DNA from: Bacteroidaceae bacterium | GTDB lineage: Bacteria; Bacteroidota; Bacteroidia; Bacteroidales; Bacteroidaceae | DNA: 64,000 nucleotides | Assembly (NCBI GenBank): GCA_024684455.1 | Contig: JAIKWU010000021.1 | Span: forward strand, 79,104-143,103 | Reading direction: 5' to 3' | Shown: positions 36,594 to 45,928 of the stretch, one piece after another | Layout: each line of letters starts with the position of its first letter | How positions within the stretch are numbered: position 1 is the first letter of the stretch | Position numbers and translations under genes: made by a program | The notes under the pieces: generated by a model | What the model saw: the letters and a program-made list of their open reading frames with translations, nothing else | The model's database searches: none | Told to the model about the DNA's origin: nothing

Positions 36594-37334
36594 TTATTGT
36601 TTGTTTATAAATTCCTCCATTTCCTTGGGGCTAATATCCATCATTTCCATACAATCCTTAACCGCCCTATACATGGACTCATTTTGCCCCTTGAAATACT
36701 GTTGGAAACTGCCTGTGAAGTCAACTATGAAGTACTGAACATCCTTCAACCCCATAAAAGTGACCAGTTGCAGGCTATCAGGCAACTCATCTATATTGTT
36801 GGCCTTGAAGAGTTGGAAAAGTTTGTCCTTTCGTTCGATTTGAACATTGAAATTCTTCTCAATGTCTGCAATGTCGGAATAATAGTGACCAATGGCCTTC
36901 AGAAACCTGAAATGGCCCACATCGCGCCAGTTGCTGAAGTCGCTGGTGAAGAGACGTTCGGCAGTCTTGTCGTGCGGCAACATGGCTCCCTGCATGAATG
37001 CATTCCAATACTTCTGCTGCTCTTCGGGCGTGAGTCTTATGATGCTGTCGCGTGGCATTGCTTGCAATTCAAGAAGATCATTCTTCCATACAGACAGAAT
37101 GGCGGAATCTGTATATTCCATCGCAACGGCGAAGTCATAAATGTCACCGATGACCATAAAAGCAATCTGCCTACGATTCTCTTGTCTTTGATTGTGTTCA
37201 AGAACGGCTGCCGTACCAAAGGTCAAAACGATGGAAATGGTGGTGGCAACAATGGAAAGTAGCATTTCCCTGAATGTACTTCTACGCATGTTCCCACCTT
37301 TCCAAAACTTGGTCGTCCGAGATTTCACGTCCAT
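36594..37334 (-). CDS. Single-TM membrane protein, unknown function
   Basis: The 246-residue protein has one hydrophobic segment near residues 24-45 (LLSIVATTISIVLTFGTAAV), followed by a coiled-coil-prone, charged region ending KEMEEFINKQ. An ATG at 37289 (MRRSTFREMLLS) would place the membrane segment closer to the N-terminus and is an equally good start. I recognise no family. It lies between two convergent and divergent units: the CAT operon ends at 36510 on the other strand, and the next lipoprotein gene stops 38 bases upstream of this start. Confidence 0.7.
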   Translation of the reverse strand: MDVKSRTTKFWKGGNMRRSTFREMLLSIVATTISIVLTFGTAAVLEHNQRQENRRQIAFMVIGDIYDFAVAMEYTDSAILSVWKNDLLELQAMPRDSIIRLTPEEQQKYWNAFMQGAMLPHDKTAERLFTSDFSNWRDVGHFRFLKAIGHYYSDIADIEKNFNVQIERKDKLFQLFKANNIDELPDSLQLVTFMGLKDVQYFIVDFTGSFQQYFKGQNESMYRAVKDCMEMMDISPKEMEEFINKQ

Positions 37335-37371
37335 ATTTTGTCAAACTGATAGATTCTACCTTGATCAGATT

Positions 37372-38214
37372 TTACTTTTCTGGAGCAACTGTTGCCATGC
37401 GCACATTTCCGAAGCAGTAGCGATGGTCTTCCCAACCTTCACCACGGATAGCAAGGCTGGCAGGAGCCTTAATCTTCGGCAGACTGAAAAGACGCTGACC
37501 GTTGATAAACACTTTAAGCGTGCCCTTGTCAAAAGAGAGAGAAAAATGGTTCCAAGCATTCTTCTTTTCAAACTCCGCCAGTTTATCGCTCGTACCATCA
37601 ACCCATTCGTCGTTCATCTTCATCATGCTCCAGTTGAGACGGTTTTCGGTAGAAATCGAGACTTCACCCAAGTCACTATTCGTAGCATCACGAAACCAGA
37701 GGTGGTAGTTGGCATTGAAATCCTCCTCGGCATCTCCATTGCAATAGTAGTCGAACTCAAGCGTGAACACCTCGGGCAGATAATTCTTGCTTTCGCCAAC
37801 TACCAGCGGGACGATTTCAGCATCGTTGTTGTCAAGTTTAATTACAGTACGGCCCTCGAATTGTGCCACTTCGGCACTTCCGTTGGAAATGTCCCACTTC
37901 GACGGGAACTCGCCCACGGATTCGTCCTTCAGGTCATCCTTGAAAAAGACAGCCATGCAAGGCTGAAAATCGCCTTTTGCATAAATGGCCTTGAGGTCGG
38001 CAGGAATTTCTTCCTCCACCGTCAATGTCAGTTCTGCTTTTGGAGCATCACCTGTGATGTCTGAGTCGTCGGCATCGGCAATTACCTCTTCATCGACCAC
38101 TTCTTCGGTGTTTTCAACATCACCTTCGGCAGTCTCCGTTTTCTGGCTGCCACTGCAAGCCACGCCCAGCGTCAGACTTGCCACGCACATGAGTGCAAGA
38201 TAGATTTTTTTCAT
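37372..38214 (-). CDS. Lipoprotein with LamG/concanavalin-like jelly-roll domain
   Basis: The 280-residue protein has a lipobox (LTLGVACSGS, Cys near residue 20) and a very acidic, low-complexity linker (residues 25-60). A beta-sandwich region follows that resembles LamG-like jelly rolls: FTLEFDYYCNGDAEED, then NHFSLSFDKGTLKVFINGQR. Such domains bind carbohydrates or proteins. In Bacteroidota similar modules precede OmpA-like domains, but no OmpA domain is present here. The promoter TAACTTTG (38257-38250 on the minus strand) is a good match. The ligand is unknown. Confidence 0.75.
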   Translation of the reverse strand: MKKIYLALMCVASLTLGVACSGSQKTETAEGDVENTEEVVDEEVIADADDSDITGDAPKAELTLTVEEEIPADLKAIYAKGDFQPCMAVFFKDDLKDESVGEFPSKWDISNGSAEVAQFEGRTVIKLDNNDAEIVPLVVGESKNYLPEVFTLEFDYYCNGDAEEDFNANYHLWFRDATNSDLGEVSISTENRLNWSMMKMNDEWVDGTSDKLAEFEKKNAWNHFSLSFDKGTLKVFINGQRLFSLPKIKAPASLAIRGEGWEDHRYCFGNVRMATVAPEK

Positions 38215-38249
38215 ACTATATAAATAAATTAGGTATTATACACTGGCTG

Positions 38250-38257
38250 CAAAGTTA
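38250..38257 (-). promoter_or_regulatory. -7 element of the jelly-roll lipoprotein gene
   Basis: TAACTTTG on the minus strand lies 36 bases before the start at 38214. Confidence 0.6.
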
Positions 38258-38387
38258 AAGAAAAAAAGTAATACCGCCAAACAAAACGTCTGTAAATACA
38301 AAACATCCTTTTATGTACAAGGCTTTCACAACTTTTTGTCATCCTCAAAGAGTGTGTTTTTATAGTTGCTTCCCTGATGACAAAGAA

Positions 38388-38470
38388 TACCACTGCGGTG
38401 AAACACTTGTACCACTCCGATGAAACACTTGTACCACCGCAGTGAAACAGTCGTACCACTGCGGTGGTAC
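38388..38470. repeat. 22-bp-period palindromic array B (four units)
   Basis: TACCAC starts occur at 38388, 38410, 38432 and 38454, exactly 22 bases apart, each followed by a core such as CACTGCGGTG or CACCGCAGTG and GAAACA. The array sits between the divergent promoters of the 38214 and 38557 genes. Confidence 0.85.
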
Positions 38471-38496
38471 TAAACAACACAAATTAACAGGTATTA

Positions 38497-38529
38497 TTTG
38501 TTCTGTTCCACCATTTTTTTGTAATTTTG
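38497..38529 (+). promoter_or_regulatory. Promoter of the lipoprotein-ruvC operon
   Basis: TTTG (38497-38500), 21 bases, then TAATTTTG (38522-38529), 27 bases before the start at 38557. The box overlaps codons of a longer frame, supporting the downstream start. Confidence 0.65.
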
Positions 38530-38556
38530 CAACGAAAAGCAATCATACACAACAAC

Positions 38557-39192
38557 ATGAGAAAATATCTATGGACTCTCTTGTCCGTCATGGCATTGCT
38601 CACAGCCTGTTCCGACAGTAAACAGACCACCGGCAAGAATCCCTACTATCCTGAAGAGGCAGACGAGGATACGGCTTTCGTCACATTGGAAGAGGCTGCG
38701 GGCGACTCGATGCTGGTCGGCAGTTCCCTCTATTCGACGACCGAACGCGAACTGGAAGTTATGGCGTATCAAGCCGAAGAAATCAAATCGACCTACATGC
38801 TGCAACTGATGCTCAGCACTTACGATCAAGATTTGATACGGGCTGAACAGAAAGTCAGGGAGGCAGAACAGTCGGGGCAATGTAGCGATGCTGAAGTGGA
38901 AACTCTTCATGCAACCCTCGACTATATCCGTGGAACGATGGACCTCAAAATGAGACAATATACACTGCCAGCCTCAGGGGTCATCGGTGCACTCCATTCT
39001 ACCCAAAAAGCAGTGAACAATGCCAAGACACATGAAGAACTCGAAAAGGTAATGAGCAACTGTTCCGGCTATTTCCAGACACTGCCGACGCTTCATCTCA
39101 TCGTAAAAGAGCCATCGAAGCAACGTGAGGTACACCGTTTGGCAAAAGAACTGCAACGAACCGTTGAACGCCGGCGTGCTGAGTTAAAATGA
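38557..39192 (+). CDS. Lipoprotein of unknown function
   Basis: The start at 38557 ([21 protein letters not shown]) gives 211 residues with a clear lipobox (LLTAC). The mature part is acidic at first, then helical and charged ([17 protein letters not shown], and [19 protein letters not shown] at the end), suggesting coiled-coil helices. I recognise no family. It overlaps ruvC by 4 bases, yet its envelope location gives no functional link to recombination. The longer frame from 38527 is rejected because its first codons lie at the promoter. Confidence 0.75.
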   Translation: MRKYLWTLLSVMALLTACSDSKQTTGKNPYYPEEADEDTAFVTLEEAAGDSMLVGSSLYSTTERELEVMAYQAEEIKSTYMLQLMLSTYDQDLIRAEQKVREAEQSGQCSDAEVETLHATLDYIRGTMDLKMRQYTLPASGVIGALHSTQKAVNNAKTHEELEKVMSNCSGYFQTLPTLHLIVKEPSKQREVHRLAKELQRTVERRRAELK

Positions 39193-39764
39193 GAACCATC
39201 AAGCCTCAAATAGAAAAGATTGTGCTCGGCATCGACCCTGGTACGAACGTCATGGGATATGGCGTGCTTCGTGTCATGGGCAACAAAGCCGAAATGGTTG
39301 CCATGGGCGTAATCAACATGCTGAAAATGCACGACCCTTACTTGCGACTGGGACATATCTTTGAACGTGTCACAGGCATCATCGACGAGTACAAGCCCGA
39401 TGAAATGGCAATTGAGGCACCGTTTTTCGGCAAAAACGTCCAGTCGATGCTCAAACTGGGACGCGCCCAAGGAGTTGCCATTGCTGCAGCCATCCAACGC
39501 GACATTCCCATCACGGAATATGAGCCAAAGAAAATCAAGGTCGCCATCACAGGAAACGGTGCTGCTTCCAAGCAGCAAGTAGCCGGTATGCTGCAACGGA
39601 TGCTCCACATCTCCGACGATGATTTGCATGTACAGATGGATGCCACCGATGCCCTCGGTGCCGCCTACTGCCACTTCCTACAGATGGGACGGCCTTCCAG
39701 CGAACGACGATTTAAGTCGTGGAAGGATTTTGTAAACAAAAATGCAGAACGAATTAAAAGTTAA
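39189..39764 (+). CDS. ruvC: Holliday junction resolvase RuvC
   Basis: The 191-residue protein has the four catalytic acidic residues of RuvC: Asp in [10 protein letters not shown], Glu in IEAPFFGKN, and Asp pair in [10 protein letters not shown] near residue 155. KSLI-like [14 protein letters not shown] and [19 protein letters not shown] are typical DNA-contact segments. It cuts Holliday junctions symmetrically with RuvAB. Length matches the family with a short C-terminal extension. ruvA and ruvB are not adjacent, as is common in Bacteroidota. Confidence 0.96.
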   Translation: MRTIKPQIEKIVLGIDPGTNVMGYGVLRVMGNKAEMVAMGVINMLKMHDPYLRLGHIFERVTGIIDEYKPDEMAIEAPFFGKNVQSMLKLGRAQGVAIAAAIQRDIPITEYEPKKIKVAITGNGAASKQQVAGMLQRMLHISDDDLHVQMDATDALGAAYCHFLQMGRPSSERRFKSWKDFVNKNAERIKS

Positions 39765-39830
39765 CGAGTTATAAGTTATTAAGTAATATAATTGAATAAT
39801 TCGTGTTATTGTCAAATCGTAAATCGTATT

Positions 39831-40229
39831 ATGAAGATATATTTTGCAGGCTCCATACGTGGAGGACGTGCCGATGCCCCACTCTATCATCGCATCATAG
39901 AATATCTCAAGGCGAAGGGGCATCAGGTGCTGACCGAACATGTGGGTAATCTGAATTTGATAGAGTCAAGAGGCGACAAGGCCATCTACGAACAAGACAC
40001 AGGCTGGCTGCGTGAAAGTGACCTCCTGATTGGTGAATGCACCACTCCTTCGCTGGGTGTTGGCTACGAACTGGCCTATGCCGAACGATTCTTAAAGCCT
40101 TGCCATCTGTTCTACAACAAGACGAAATGCAGTCTTTCTGCCATGCTGACAGGTAATCCTTTTTACTTCATTCATCCTTACAATACTGAGGAGGAACTGT
40201 TCAAGATACTGGACGAATGCATTCTGTAA
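39831..40229 (+). CDS. Deoxynucleoside 5'-monophosphate N-glycosidase-like (DNPH1/RCL) protein
   Basis: The start at 39831 (MKIYFAGSIRGGR) gives 132 residues and directly opens the conserved N-terminal strand. Characteristic motifs are FAGSIRGGRADAPLY, VLTEHVGNL, EQDTGWLRESDLLIGE and PSLGVGYELAYAE, where the last Glu is the catalytic nucleophile. Relatives are nucleoside 2-deoxyribosyltransferases, and the closest pattern is the hydrolase DNPH1, which cleaves deoxynucleoside monophosphates to base and deoxyribose 5-phosphate. This would act in nucleotide salvage or pool sanitation, and fits a cell that may take up nucleic-acid fragments. Confidence 0.87.
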   Translation: MKIYFAGSIRGGRADAPLYHRIIEYLKAKGHQVLTEHVGNLNLIESRGDKAIYEQDTGWLRESDLLIGECTTPSLGVGYELAYAERFLKPCHLFYNKTKCSLSAMLTGNPFYFIHPYNTEEELFKILDECIL

Positions 40230-40374
40230 CACCTATTTTCAATTCTCAAAAATTGGTGGCACCAGAAAGCGTTCAAGAAGGCTTTTGGGCAGGTGTAAGT
40301 AAGGAAATCAACAGATGAGACAATGTTGCGATTTTTTGAGAAAATAATAATATGAGGCTTTTCAGTTTTTTACC

Positions 40375-40382
40375 TAACTTTG
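40375..40382 (+). promoter_or_regulatory. -7 element of the GH39-like gene
   Basis: TAACTTTG lies 22 bases before the ATG at 40405 and 13 before an alternative ATG at 40396, so the later start is preferred. Confidence 0.6.
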
Positions 40383-40404
40383 CAGCGGTAAAACTATGAT
40401 TCCC

Positions 40405-42462
40405 ATGAAACAAATGATTCTATGCGCCCTTGGGCTATTGCTAATGGCCCAGACAACGAAAGGGCAAGTAACGGTGCAGGTAAACTGCACGCAGTGGGTG
40501 GATTATCCGCTTGTAAAGAAAATTGGAGTGTATCAGACACCATTGATGAACAAGACATGGATTGACCGCGACGTTCCTAAACTGGGCGAACTCGAGGTAC
40601 GTTCGATGCGTTATGAGATGGCGTGTGGTAAGGACGACCTGTACGGACAGCCCTGCGTAGGGGGAACGGCAACAAGACCAACGTACAACTTTTCCGACAT
40701 CGATTATTTTTTGAAGTTAACTAAGACATACTCTCCCGTCCTTGTCATCTCACATGGCTACACGCCCACCATTCTTCAGAACCGTCCTACGGAGTGGAGC
40801 GGATTTATGGACCCGCCGAACAACTATGACACGTGGGCTGCCATCAATAACCGTTTTGCCAAACAGTGGAAGAACAGGCGTTACACGAACAGTTATGTGG
40901 AAATATGGAATGAGCCAGACCTGAAGGATGGCTTCTTCACAGGAACACTCGATGACTACCTACGTATTTATGAAACGGCTGCTCCTGCCGTACGTGAAGG
41001 CTATGCAGACATCAAAGTGGGCGGACCATCAGGGGCGTTCAACTGGTGGCATCAGGGACTGGTGAACCATGCTAAGAATAAAAACCTGCCACTCGACTTT
41101 CTGTCTGGACACACTTACGGTCCCGACTATTCAGGGCAGATTAACGAAATGCGCAATGCGCTGAACAATCTGGGCAACAACGAGGCTGAGATGCTGCTGA
41201 CAGAGTATTCCCCTTATGTTCCAGCAGACTATCAAGCCGATGGTCCCGTCGAACATGCCGAAGCAGCGATGACTTTCTTCAATGCACTTCCAGGTATGCT
41301 GGCATGTCCCGACCTCACCTATGTGAACTGGGCACAGTTTATCGACCCTGGTTTTTTTGTCGGTGATAAATTAGGCATTATTGACCGTGACAGCGGAGCA
41401 CGAAAGGCCCTGTTCAATGCTTTCAAACTTTATGGAATGATGCCAGCCGACCGTTGCCAAATGACCATCAGCGGCGGCAGTCTCAATGGTATGGCCTCGG
41501 CGACAGACGATTGTATTGCCGCTGTCGTATGGAACACGGAAAGTAATGAAAAAAACATCAGTCTGAATCTGACGAACATCCCCTTTACTAGCGGCACACT
41601 TGAAGTGTATCATATTGACGAAACACACAACAGTTGGTACGAGACACAAACACTTCAATTTGTGGCAAGCCGTACAGAACAAGTCAACATTTCATCGAAA
41701 CGTCTGAAGGTTGACGACGTTGTCCGTAGCAAAGGTGTTTGTTTCGTATGGCTGAGGGCCGACGATGCACAGCCTCTGTTCCCCAGTGTAAAACTCGGAA
41801 CTGTGGCTCGCACACACCAATGGTTCCCACGCCGCACCAATGATGCCGCGTATGCCTACTTTGACCCAAAGACATGGACGGTGCGTATGTCTTCTAACCA
41901 GGACGAAACAGGATGGTCTCTGATAGGCATCGAAGCCGAAAAACTACCAGACTACATCCAAGTTACGGGCAAGCACAAAGGAACCATCCATCGCGCCAAC
42001 AACAACTCGGCACTCTGCATCCGTGTCGATTATCAGGGAGCATCGGGCGAATATGTCCATTCAGTCCTCTTCCATGCAGGCATCTATAAAGACGAACGCA
42101 CCACGGTACTGCCCTGGGGCACAAAGCGTCTGCCTGACGAAGTAGTCAAAGTGCCAAATCTCAATGACTTCACTATCGAATTGGCTGCTCACCAGCCCGA
42201 CGATTTCAGCGGCCGTGTGATTCTCACGTGCGACATGGCAGGCGTCGGCGCAGGCGTCAAGCATAATTTCCAGTTCACCGAAGGTCTGCCGACAGGCATT
42301 ACCACTCCCCAGGCAGAGACAATGTCCACTGAGGCAGGAAGTGCCACGTTGAAGGAAATTTTCAACCTCAATGGTCAGCGGATGGGACATTTGAGCCAAG
42401 GTGTTGTTAATGTGCTCCGTTTCAACGATGGAAGCACACAAAAAGTATATGTGCCGAGGTAA
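40405..42462 (+). CDS. Secreted GH39-like glycoside hydrolase
   Basis: The start at 40405 gives 685 residues with a signal peptide (MKQMILCALGLLLMAQTTKG). The TIM-barrel part spans about residues 30-340, with the clan-A acid/base motif EIWNEPD near residue 168 and a likely nucleophile Glu in MLLTEYSPYVP near residue 275, as in GH39 beta-xylosidase-type enzymes. A beta-sandwich region follows. The C-terminus (FNLNGQRMGHLSQGVVNVLR, then KVYVPR) resembles a type IX sorting or surface-attachment signal common in Prevotella. The gene overlaps the regulator gene by 14 bases. The exact substrate cannot be read from sequence. Confidence 0.8.
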   Translation: MKQMILCALGLLLMAQTTKGQVTVQVNCTQWVDYPLVKKIGVYQTPLMNKTWIDRDVPKLGELEVRSMRYEMACGKDDLYGQPCVGGTATRPTYNFSDIDYFLKLTKTYSPVLVISHGYTPTILQNRPTEWSGFMDPPNNYDTWAAINNRFAKQWKNRRYTNSYVEIWNEPDLKDGFFTGTLDDYLRIYETAAPAVREGYADIKVGGPSGAFNWWHQGLVNHAKNKNLPLDFLSGHTYGPDYSGQINEMRNALNNLGNNEAEMLLTEYSPYVPADYQADGPVEHAEAAMTFFNALPGMLACPDLTYVNWAQFIDPGFFVGDKLGIIDRDSGARKALFNAFKLYGMMPADRCQMTISGGSLNGMASATDDCIAAVVWNTESNEKNISLNLTNIPFTSGTLEVYHIDETHNSWYETQTLQFVASRTEQVNISSKRLKVDDVVRSKGVCFVWLRADDAQPLFPSVKLGTVARTHQWFPRRTNDAAYAYFDPKTWTVRMSSNQDETGWSLIGIEAEKLPDYIQVTGKHKGTIHRANNNSALCIRVDYQGASGEYVHSVLFHAGIYKDERTTVLPWGTKRLPDEVVKVPNLNDFTIELAAHQPDDFSGRVILTCDMAGVGAGVKHNFQFTEGLPTGITTPQAETMSTEAGSATLKEIFNLNGQRMGHLSQGVVNVLRFNDGSTQKVYVPR

Positions 42463-45298
42463 AGCATTTTTCTTTCTGCTGTTCACATCGTTGTTCCTTG
42501 CACTTCCGATGCAAGGGCAAGGTAGTGGCGTCCATCGTTCTTTTCGCACGATTGATGTCAATGACGGACTTTCGCAAAACACGGTCTATGCCATTCTTCA
42601 AGACCGACAAGGCTTGATGTGGTTTGCCACCAAAGATGGTCTGAATGTTTACAATGGCTTGACATTCCGCACATTCAGCAGTCGTAATTCAGGACTTCAG
42701 TGCAACTACACGACCTGCTTGTATGAAGATAGCCTCGGCTGCATTTGGATTGGCACCGACCAGGGGCTCTACACTTACGACCCAGTGCTTGAGCGCATCA
42801 GCCTCTGTCAGCAGAAGACAAAAAGTGGCTCGACTCCGACCAACCGCATCCGTTGGATTGGTACCGATGGAGAAGGGCGTGTCTGTGTGTCTGCTGAAGG
42901 CCAGGGCATTTTTCGCTTCGACCGCAATCATTTGACACAGGATTCCATTACAACGAACGTTTGGACGTTCTTGTACGACGGAACACGACTATGGCTTAGC
43001 CTCTACGAAGACGACCTTTATTATATAGGCAAGGGAGGAAGGCTAACACCTTTTACGCTGAACGACGGCAGCCGACCGTTTCGTCATACGATGATTCATG
43101 CGCTGCTGCAATTGACTGACGGAAGTCTGCTTGTAGGTAGCAGTACGGGGCTTTTTCGCCTGTCTCCAGACAGAAAGAGTGTGGACACAGTGCTGCCCGA
43201 CCGCCTTGTCCGCTCCCTTCTCATGCGTACCGATAAGGAACTGTGGGTAGGTGCCGAGGACGGACTCTATATTTGGAATTTGCCTACGGGCGAGTGGGAG
43301 CACCTCACGTCTTCGCTGACCAATCCCCGTTTCAGCCTCACAGACAACAGCATTTACACTTTTTGCCGCGACCGCGACGGAGGCATTTGGCTGGGCACCT
43401 ATTTCGGTGGAGTCAATTATCTGCCTCAGCAGTCAGACCTGTTCAAACGCTATTATCCGCACGACCATCTTGCCCATCTTGGCCGGCATGTCCGCGAGTT
43501 CTGCCCCGACTCCGACGGCTCACTCTGGATTGGAACCGAGGATTGCGGCCTATTCCACTTCCGCCCCTCCGAAGAAACAATCGAACAGATTGAGGATGTG
43601 CGTCTTGGTACCAACATACACGGACTTTGCCGTGTCGGCGACACCCTCTGGATAGGTACGTTTGCCAATGGTTTGGGACGCATGAACTTGCGCACCGGCC
43701 GCATCGAACGAGTATATCGGAAAACGAGCGACGAGCATTCGCTCAACAGCGACTACATCTTCAGCATCTGCCACACACGCCAAGGCGACCTATACATCGG
43801 CACCATCTCTGGTCTGATGCGTTATCGCCCTGCTACCGATGATTTTGAACGATTGGCCTATCCCTATGAATTCATCTACAACATGCTTGAAGATTCGGAA
43901 GGTGTGCTGTGGCTGGCCACCTACTATGGAGGTGTGTATAGTTATGACCCCTACACCCGTCGCTGGCACAATTATCGCTGGCAGCAAAACGACTCCTCTT
44001 CGCTTTCCCACAACAAGGTTATCAGCATCTACGAAGACAGCAGCCATCGTCTTTGGTTTCTGACCCAAGGGCACGGATTTTGTCAATTCCACCCTGACAC
44101 ACAAACGTTTAGCCGTTTCAATCTCGACACAGTCATTGCCAGCAACACAGCCTTCCGAATGCTTGAAGGCAATGACGGATTGCTGTGGATATCCACATCC
44201 AACGGCCTCGTCTGCTTCACACCCGAAGACGGATTTATCAAAGTCTATACAACGGGCAACGGACTGACCACCAACCAATTCAACTACCAGTCTGGGTATC
44301 GCGCACCCGATGGGACCCTCTACTTCGGGAGCGTCAATGGATTTGTTGCGTTCAACCCCACAACGTTCAATGCCCCACCCTCCAAATTCAACATCATCCT
44401 CAGCGATTTCTTCCTATCGGGGCAGCGCGTACAGCCTGGAGCCGACTCCCCATTGCCGAAAAGTATCAATTTGGTCGATGAAATCACACTCACAGCCGAT
44501 CAAAACACCTTTTCCCTCCATGCAGCCGTACTCAGTTACAAATCGCCACAGACCAACCGCATCCATTACCGTCTCGACGGAATCGACGCAGACAGCGTAT
44601 GGCACGACGCCGACCCCGACGGACGAATCCTGTTTGCCCACTTGTCGCCAGGCCGCTACACCTTACATGTGCGCGGCACAAACAGCGACGGAGTGAAAGC
44701 CGACAGCGAACGCATTCTCTCGATTCACATCCGTCCGCCCTTCTATTTGACTCCTTGGGCATGGCTACTCTATCTCCTCATAGTCGGACTGCTCGTATGG
44801 ATTGGCATCCGTGTATGGCAACGTCGGCAAAAGGAGGAGCGGCAACGCACGATGGATCAGTTACGCCGTCAGAAAGACCAGGAACTGCTTGAGTCAAAGT
44901 CGGAGATGATTGCCAACTACGAGCGTTTGTACGACCGTTTTCTCCAATCCCCGTTTGCACAGACATACGAAGGAACACTCACGCCAGCCGACCAGCAGTT
45001 CATCGACCGCCTTCATCAGACCGTTATGCTACATCTTGCCGACTCCGAATATGGACAAGAACAACTCTGTGCCGACCTCAACACCAGCCGCGCCAGCCTT
45101 TACCGCCATCTGAAGACGCTTTTGGGCATGACGCCCAACGAATATATCCGCAACGAAAGGCTCAAGCGTGCTGCATACTTGCTACGGCAAGGAGGACTGA
45201 CGGTCAACGAAGTCTGCTACCGTGTCGGATTCAATTCTCCCTCCTACTTCACCAAATGCTTCCACGCACAATTCGGCGTGCTGCCTAAGAACTTCTAA
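42449..45298 (+). CDS. SusR-like membrane regulator (propeller sensor, Y_Y_Y, TM, AraC HTH; no kinase)
   Basis: The 949-residue protein starts with a signal sequence (MCRGKAFFFLLFTSLFLALP). A long reg_prop beta-propeller follows with many repeats such as GCIWIGTDQGL, GGIWLGTYFGG and GLLWISTSNGL. A Y_Y_Y domain (RIHYRLDGIDADSVW) ends before a single membrane helix near residues 770-790. The cytoplasmic part has a coiled coil and an AraC-type HTH (TSRASLYRHLKTLLGMTPNE, then VCYRVGFNSPSYFTKCFHAQ). Histidine kinase and receiver domains are absent, as in SusR. It probably senses a glycan in the periplasm and controls the GH39-like gene with which it overlaps. Confidence 0.9.
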   Translation: MCRGKAFFFLLFTSLFLALPMQGQGSGVHRSFRTIDVNDGLSQNTVYAILQDRQGLMWFATKDGLNVYNGLTFRTFSSRNSGLQCNYTTCLYEDSLGCIWIGTDQGLYTYDPVLERISLCQQKTKSGSTPTNRIRWIGTDGEGRVCVSAEGQGIFRFDRNHLTQDSITTNVWTFLYDGTRLWLSLYEDDLYYIGKGGRLTPFTLNDGSRPFRHTMIHALLQLTDGSLLVGSSTGLFRLSPDRKSVDTVLPDRLVRSLLMRTDKELWVGAEDGLYIWNLPTGEWEHLTSSLTNPRFSLTDNSIYTFCRDRDGGIWLGTYFGGVNYLPQQSDLFKRYYPHDHLAHLGRHVREFCPDSDGSLWIGTEDCGLFHFRPSEETIEQIEDVRLGTNIHGLCRVGDTLWIGTFANGLGRMNLRTGRIERVYRKTSDEHSLNSDYIFSICHTRQGDLYIGTISGLMRYRPATDDFERLAYPYEFIYNMLEDSEGVLWLATYYGGVYSYDPYTRRWHNYRWQQNDSSSLSHNKVISIYEDSSHRLWFLTQGHGFCQFHPDTQTFSRFNLDTVIASNTAFRMLEGNDGLLWISTSNGLVCFTPEDGFIKVYTTGNGLTTNQFNYQSGYRAPDGTLYFGSVNGFVAFNPTTFNAPPSKFNIILSDFFLSGQRVQPGADSPLPKSINLVDEITLTADQNTFSLHAAVLSYKSPQTNRIHYRLDGIDADSVWHDADPDGRILFAHLSPGRYTLHVRGTNSDGVKADSERILSIHIRPPFYLTPWAWLLYLLIVGLLVWIGIRVWQRRQKEERQRTMDQLRRQKDQELLESKSEMIANYERLYDRFLQSPFAQTYEGTLTPADQQFIDRLHQTVMLHLADSEYGQEQLCADLNTSRASLYRHLKTLLGMTPNEYIRNERLKRAAYLLRQGGLTVNEVCYRVGFNSPSYFTKCFHAQFGVLPKNF

Positions 45299-45306
45299 GC
45301 GTTAGT

Positions 45307-45500
45307 TTCTCAAGTTTCACGCAGAGACGCAGAGTGCGCAGAGTTGTTCTAATCCATTCTTACGATTTTGCGCTCCGCAGAGACGCACCTACGGTGCGAG
45401 GACGCTGAGAAAACAATCTCAATCTTTCAATGTGTGTGGTACAAACTATCCTCTGCGTCCTCGCGCACGTCAGCGTGCGCTTCTCTGCGCAGGTTCATAT
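45307..45500. repeat. REP/BIME-like inverted pair
   Basis: Two copies of one element lie head to head at about 45377-45411 and 45451-45490 (ends CGCAGAGA and GAGGACGC.GAG, each with an internal hairpin such as CGCACC/GGTGCG or GCGCACG/CGTGCGC). A further degenerate CGCAGAGACGCAGAGTGCGC lies at 45318. The region is non-coding. Confidence 0.7.
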
Positions 45501-45611
45501 TTAGTTCGGTCTTTCTCTGCGCTCTCTGCCCAATTGCTTGAACGCGAACGCGCAATTGCATGAAGCAATCGTCGCAATTACGTGAGAAAAATATCACGTG
45601 AAAGTTCTGCT

Positions 45612-45651
45612 ATTTTATGAGATTGACGTGAAGATTTACGAAGATTGACGT
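45612..45651 (+). repeat. 40-bp dispersed repeat (inverted copy at 63619-63658)
   Basis: The 40 bases, starting ATTTTATGAGATTGACGTGA, are the exact reverse complement of 63619-63658. Both lie in gene-free DNA. Confidence 0.9.
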
Positions 45652-45774
45652 GTAAAAACCTACGGCACTTGATGGATGTCCTGCATCGCTTTGATGACAA
45701 CTCTTGTAGGGACGCCCCGCGGGGCATCCCTACAATCAATTAGATTTCAACATGTTTTTCACATGTCAATCTTT

Positions 45775-45902
45775 CGCTGCGCCAAAGTTTGGTTTGCCGC
45801 TCACTTAATCGTAACTTTGACTTCGTCGAAGGTACTCACCTTCGGCAATAAAATAAATAATGTTAATTTATTTTGTATTGCTCTCACTTAATCGTAACTT
45901 TG
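45775..45902 (+). repeat. Promoter-bearing repeat type I, tandem-promoter copy upstream of DUF4199
   Basis: The order is CGCTGCGCCAAAGTTTGG, CTCACTTAATCG, a first TAACTTTG (45806-45813), a hairpin ACTTCGTCGAAGGTACTC, an A+T-rich link, TTTTGTATTGC, CTCACTTAATCG and a second TAACTTTG (45895-45902) with TTTG 19 bases upstream. The copy before ftsK has the same two-promoter order. Confidence 0.8.
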
Positions 45903-45928
45903 CAAATCAAAACAACATTGATTCACTT

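Noticed and set aside
45676..45891. Small plus-strand gene in the 45.3-45.9 kb gap
   Set aside because: The frame runs through dispersed repeats and the promoter region of the DUF4199 gene.
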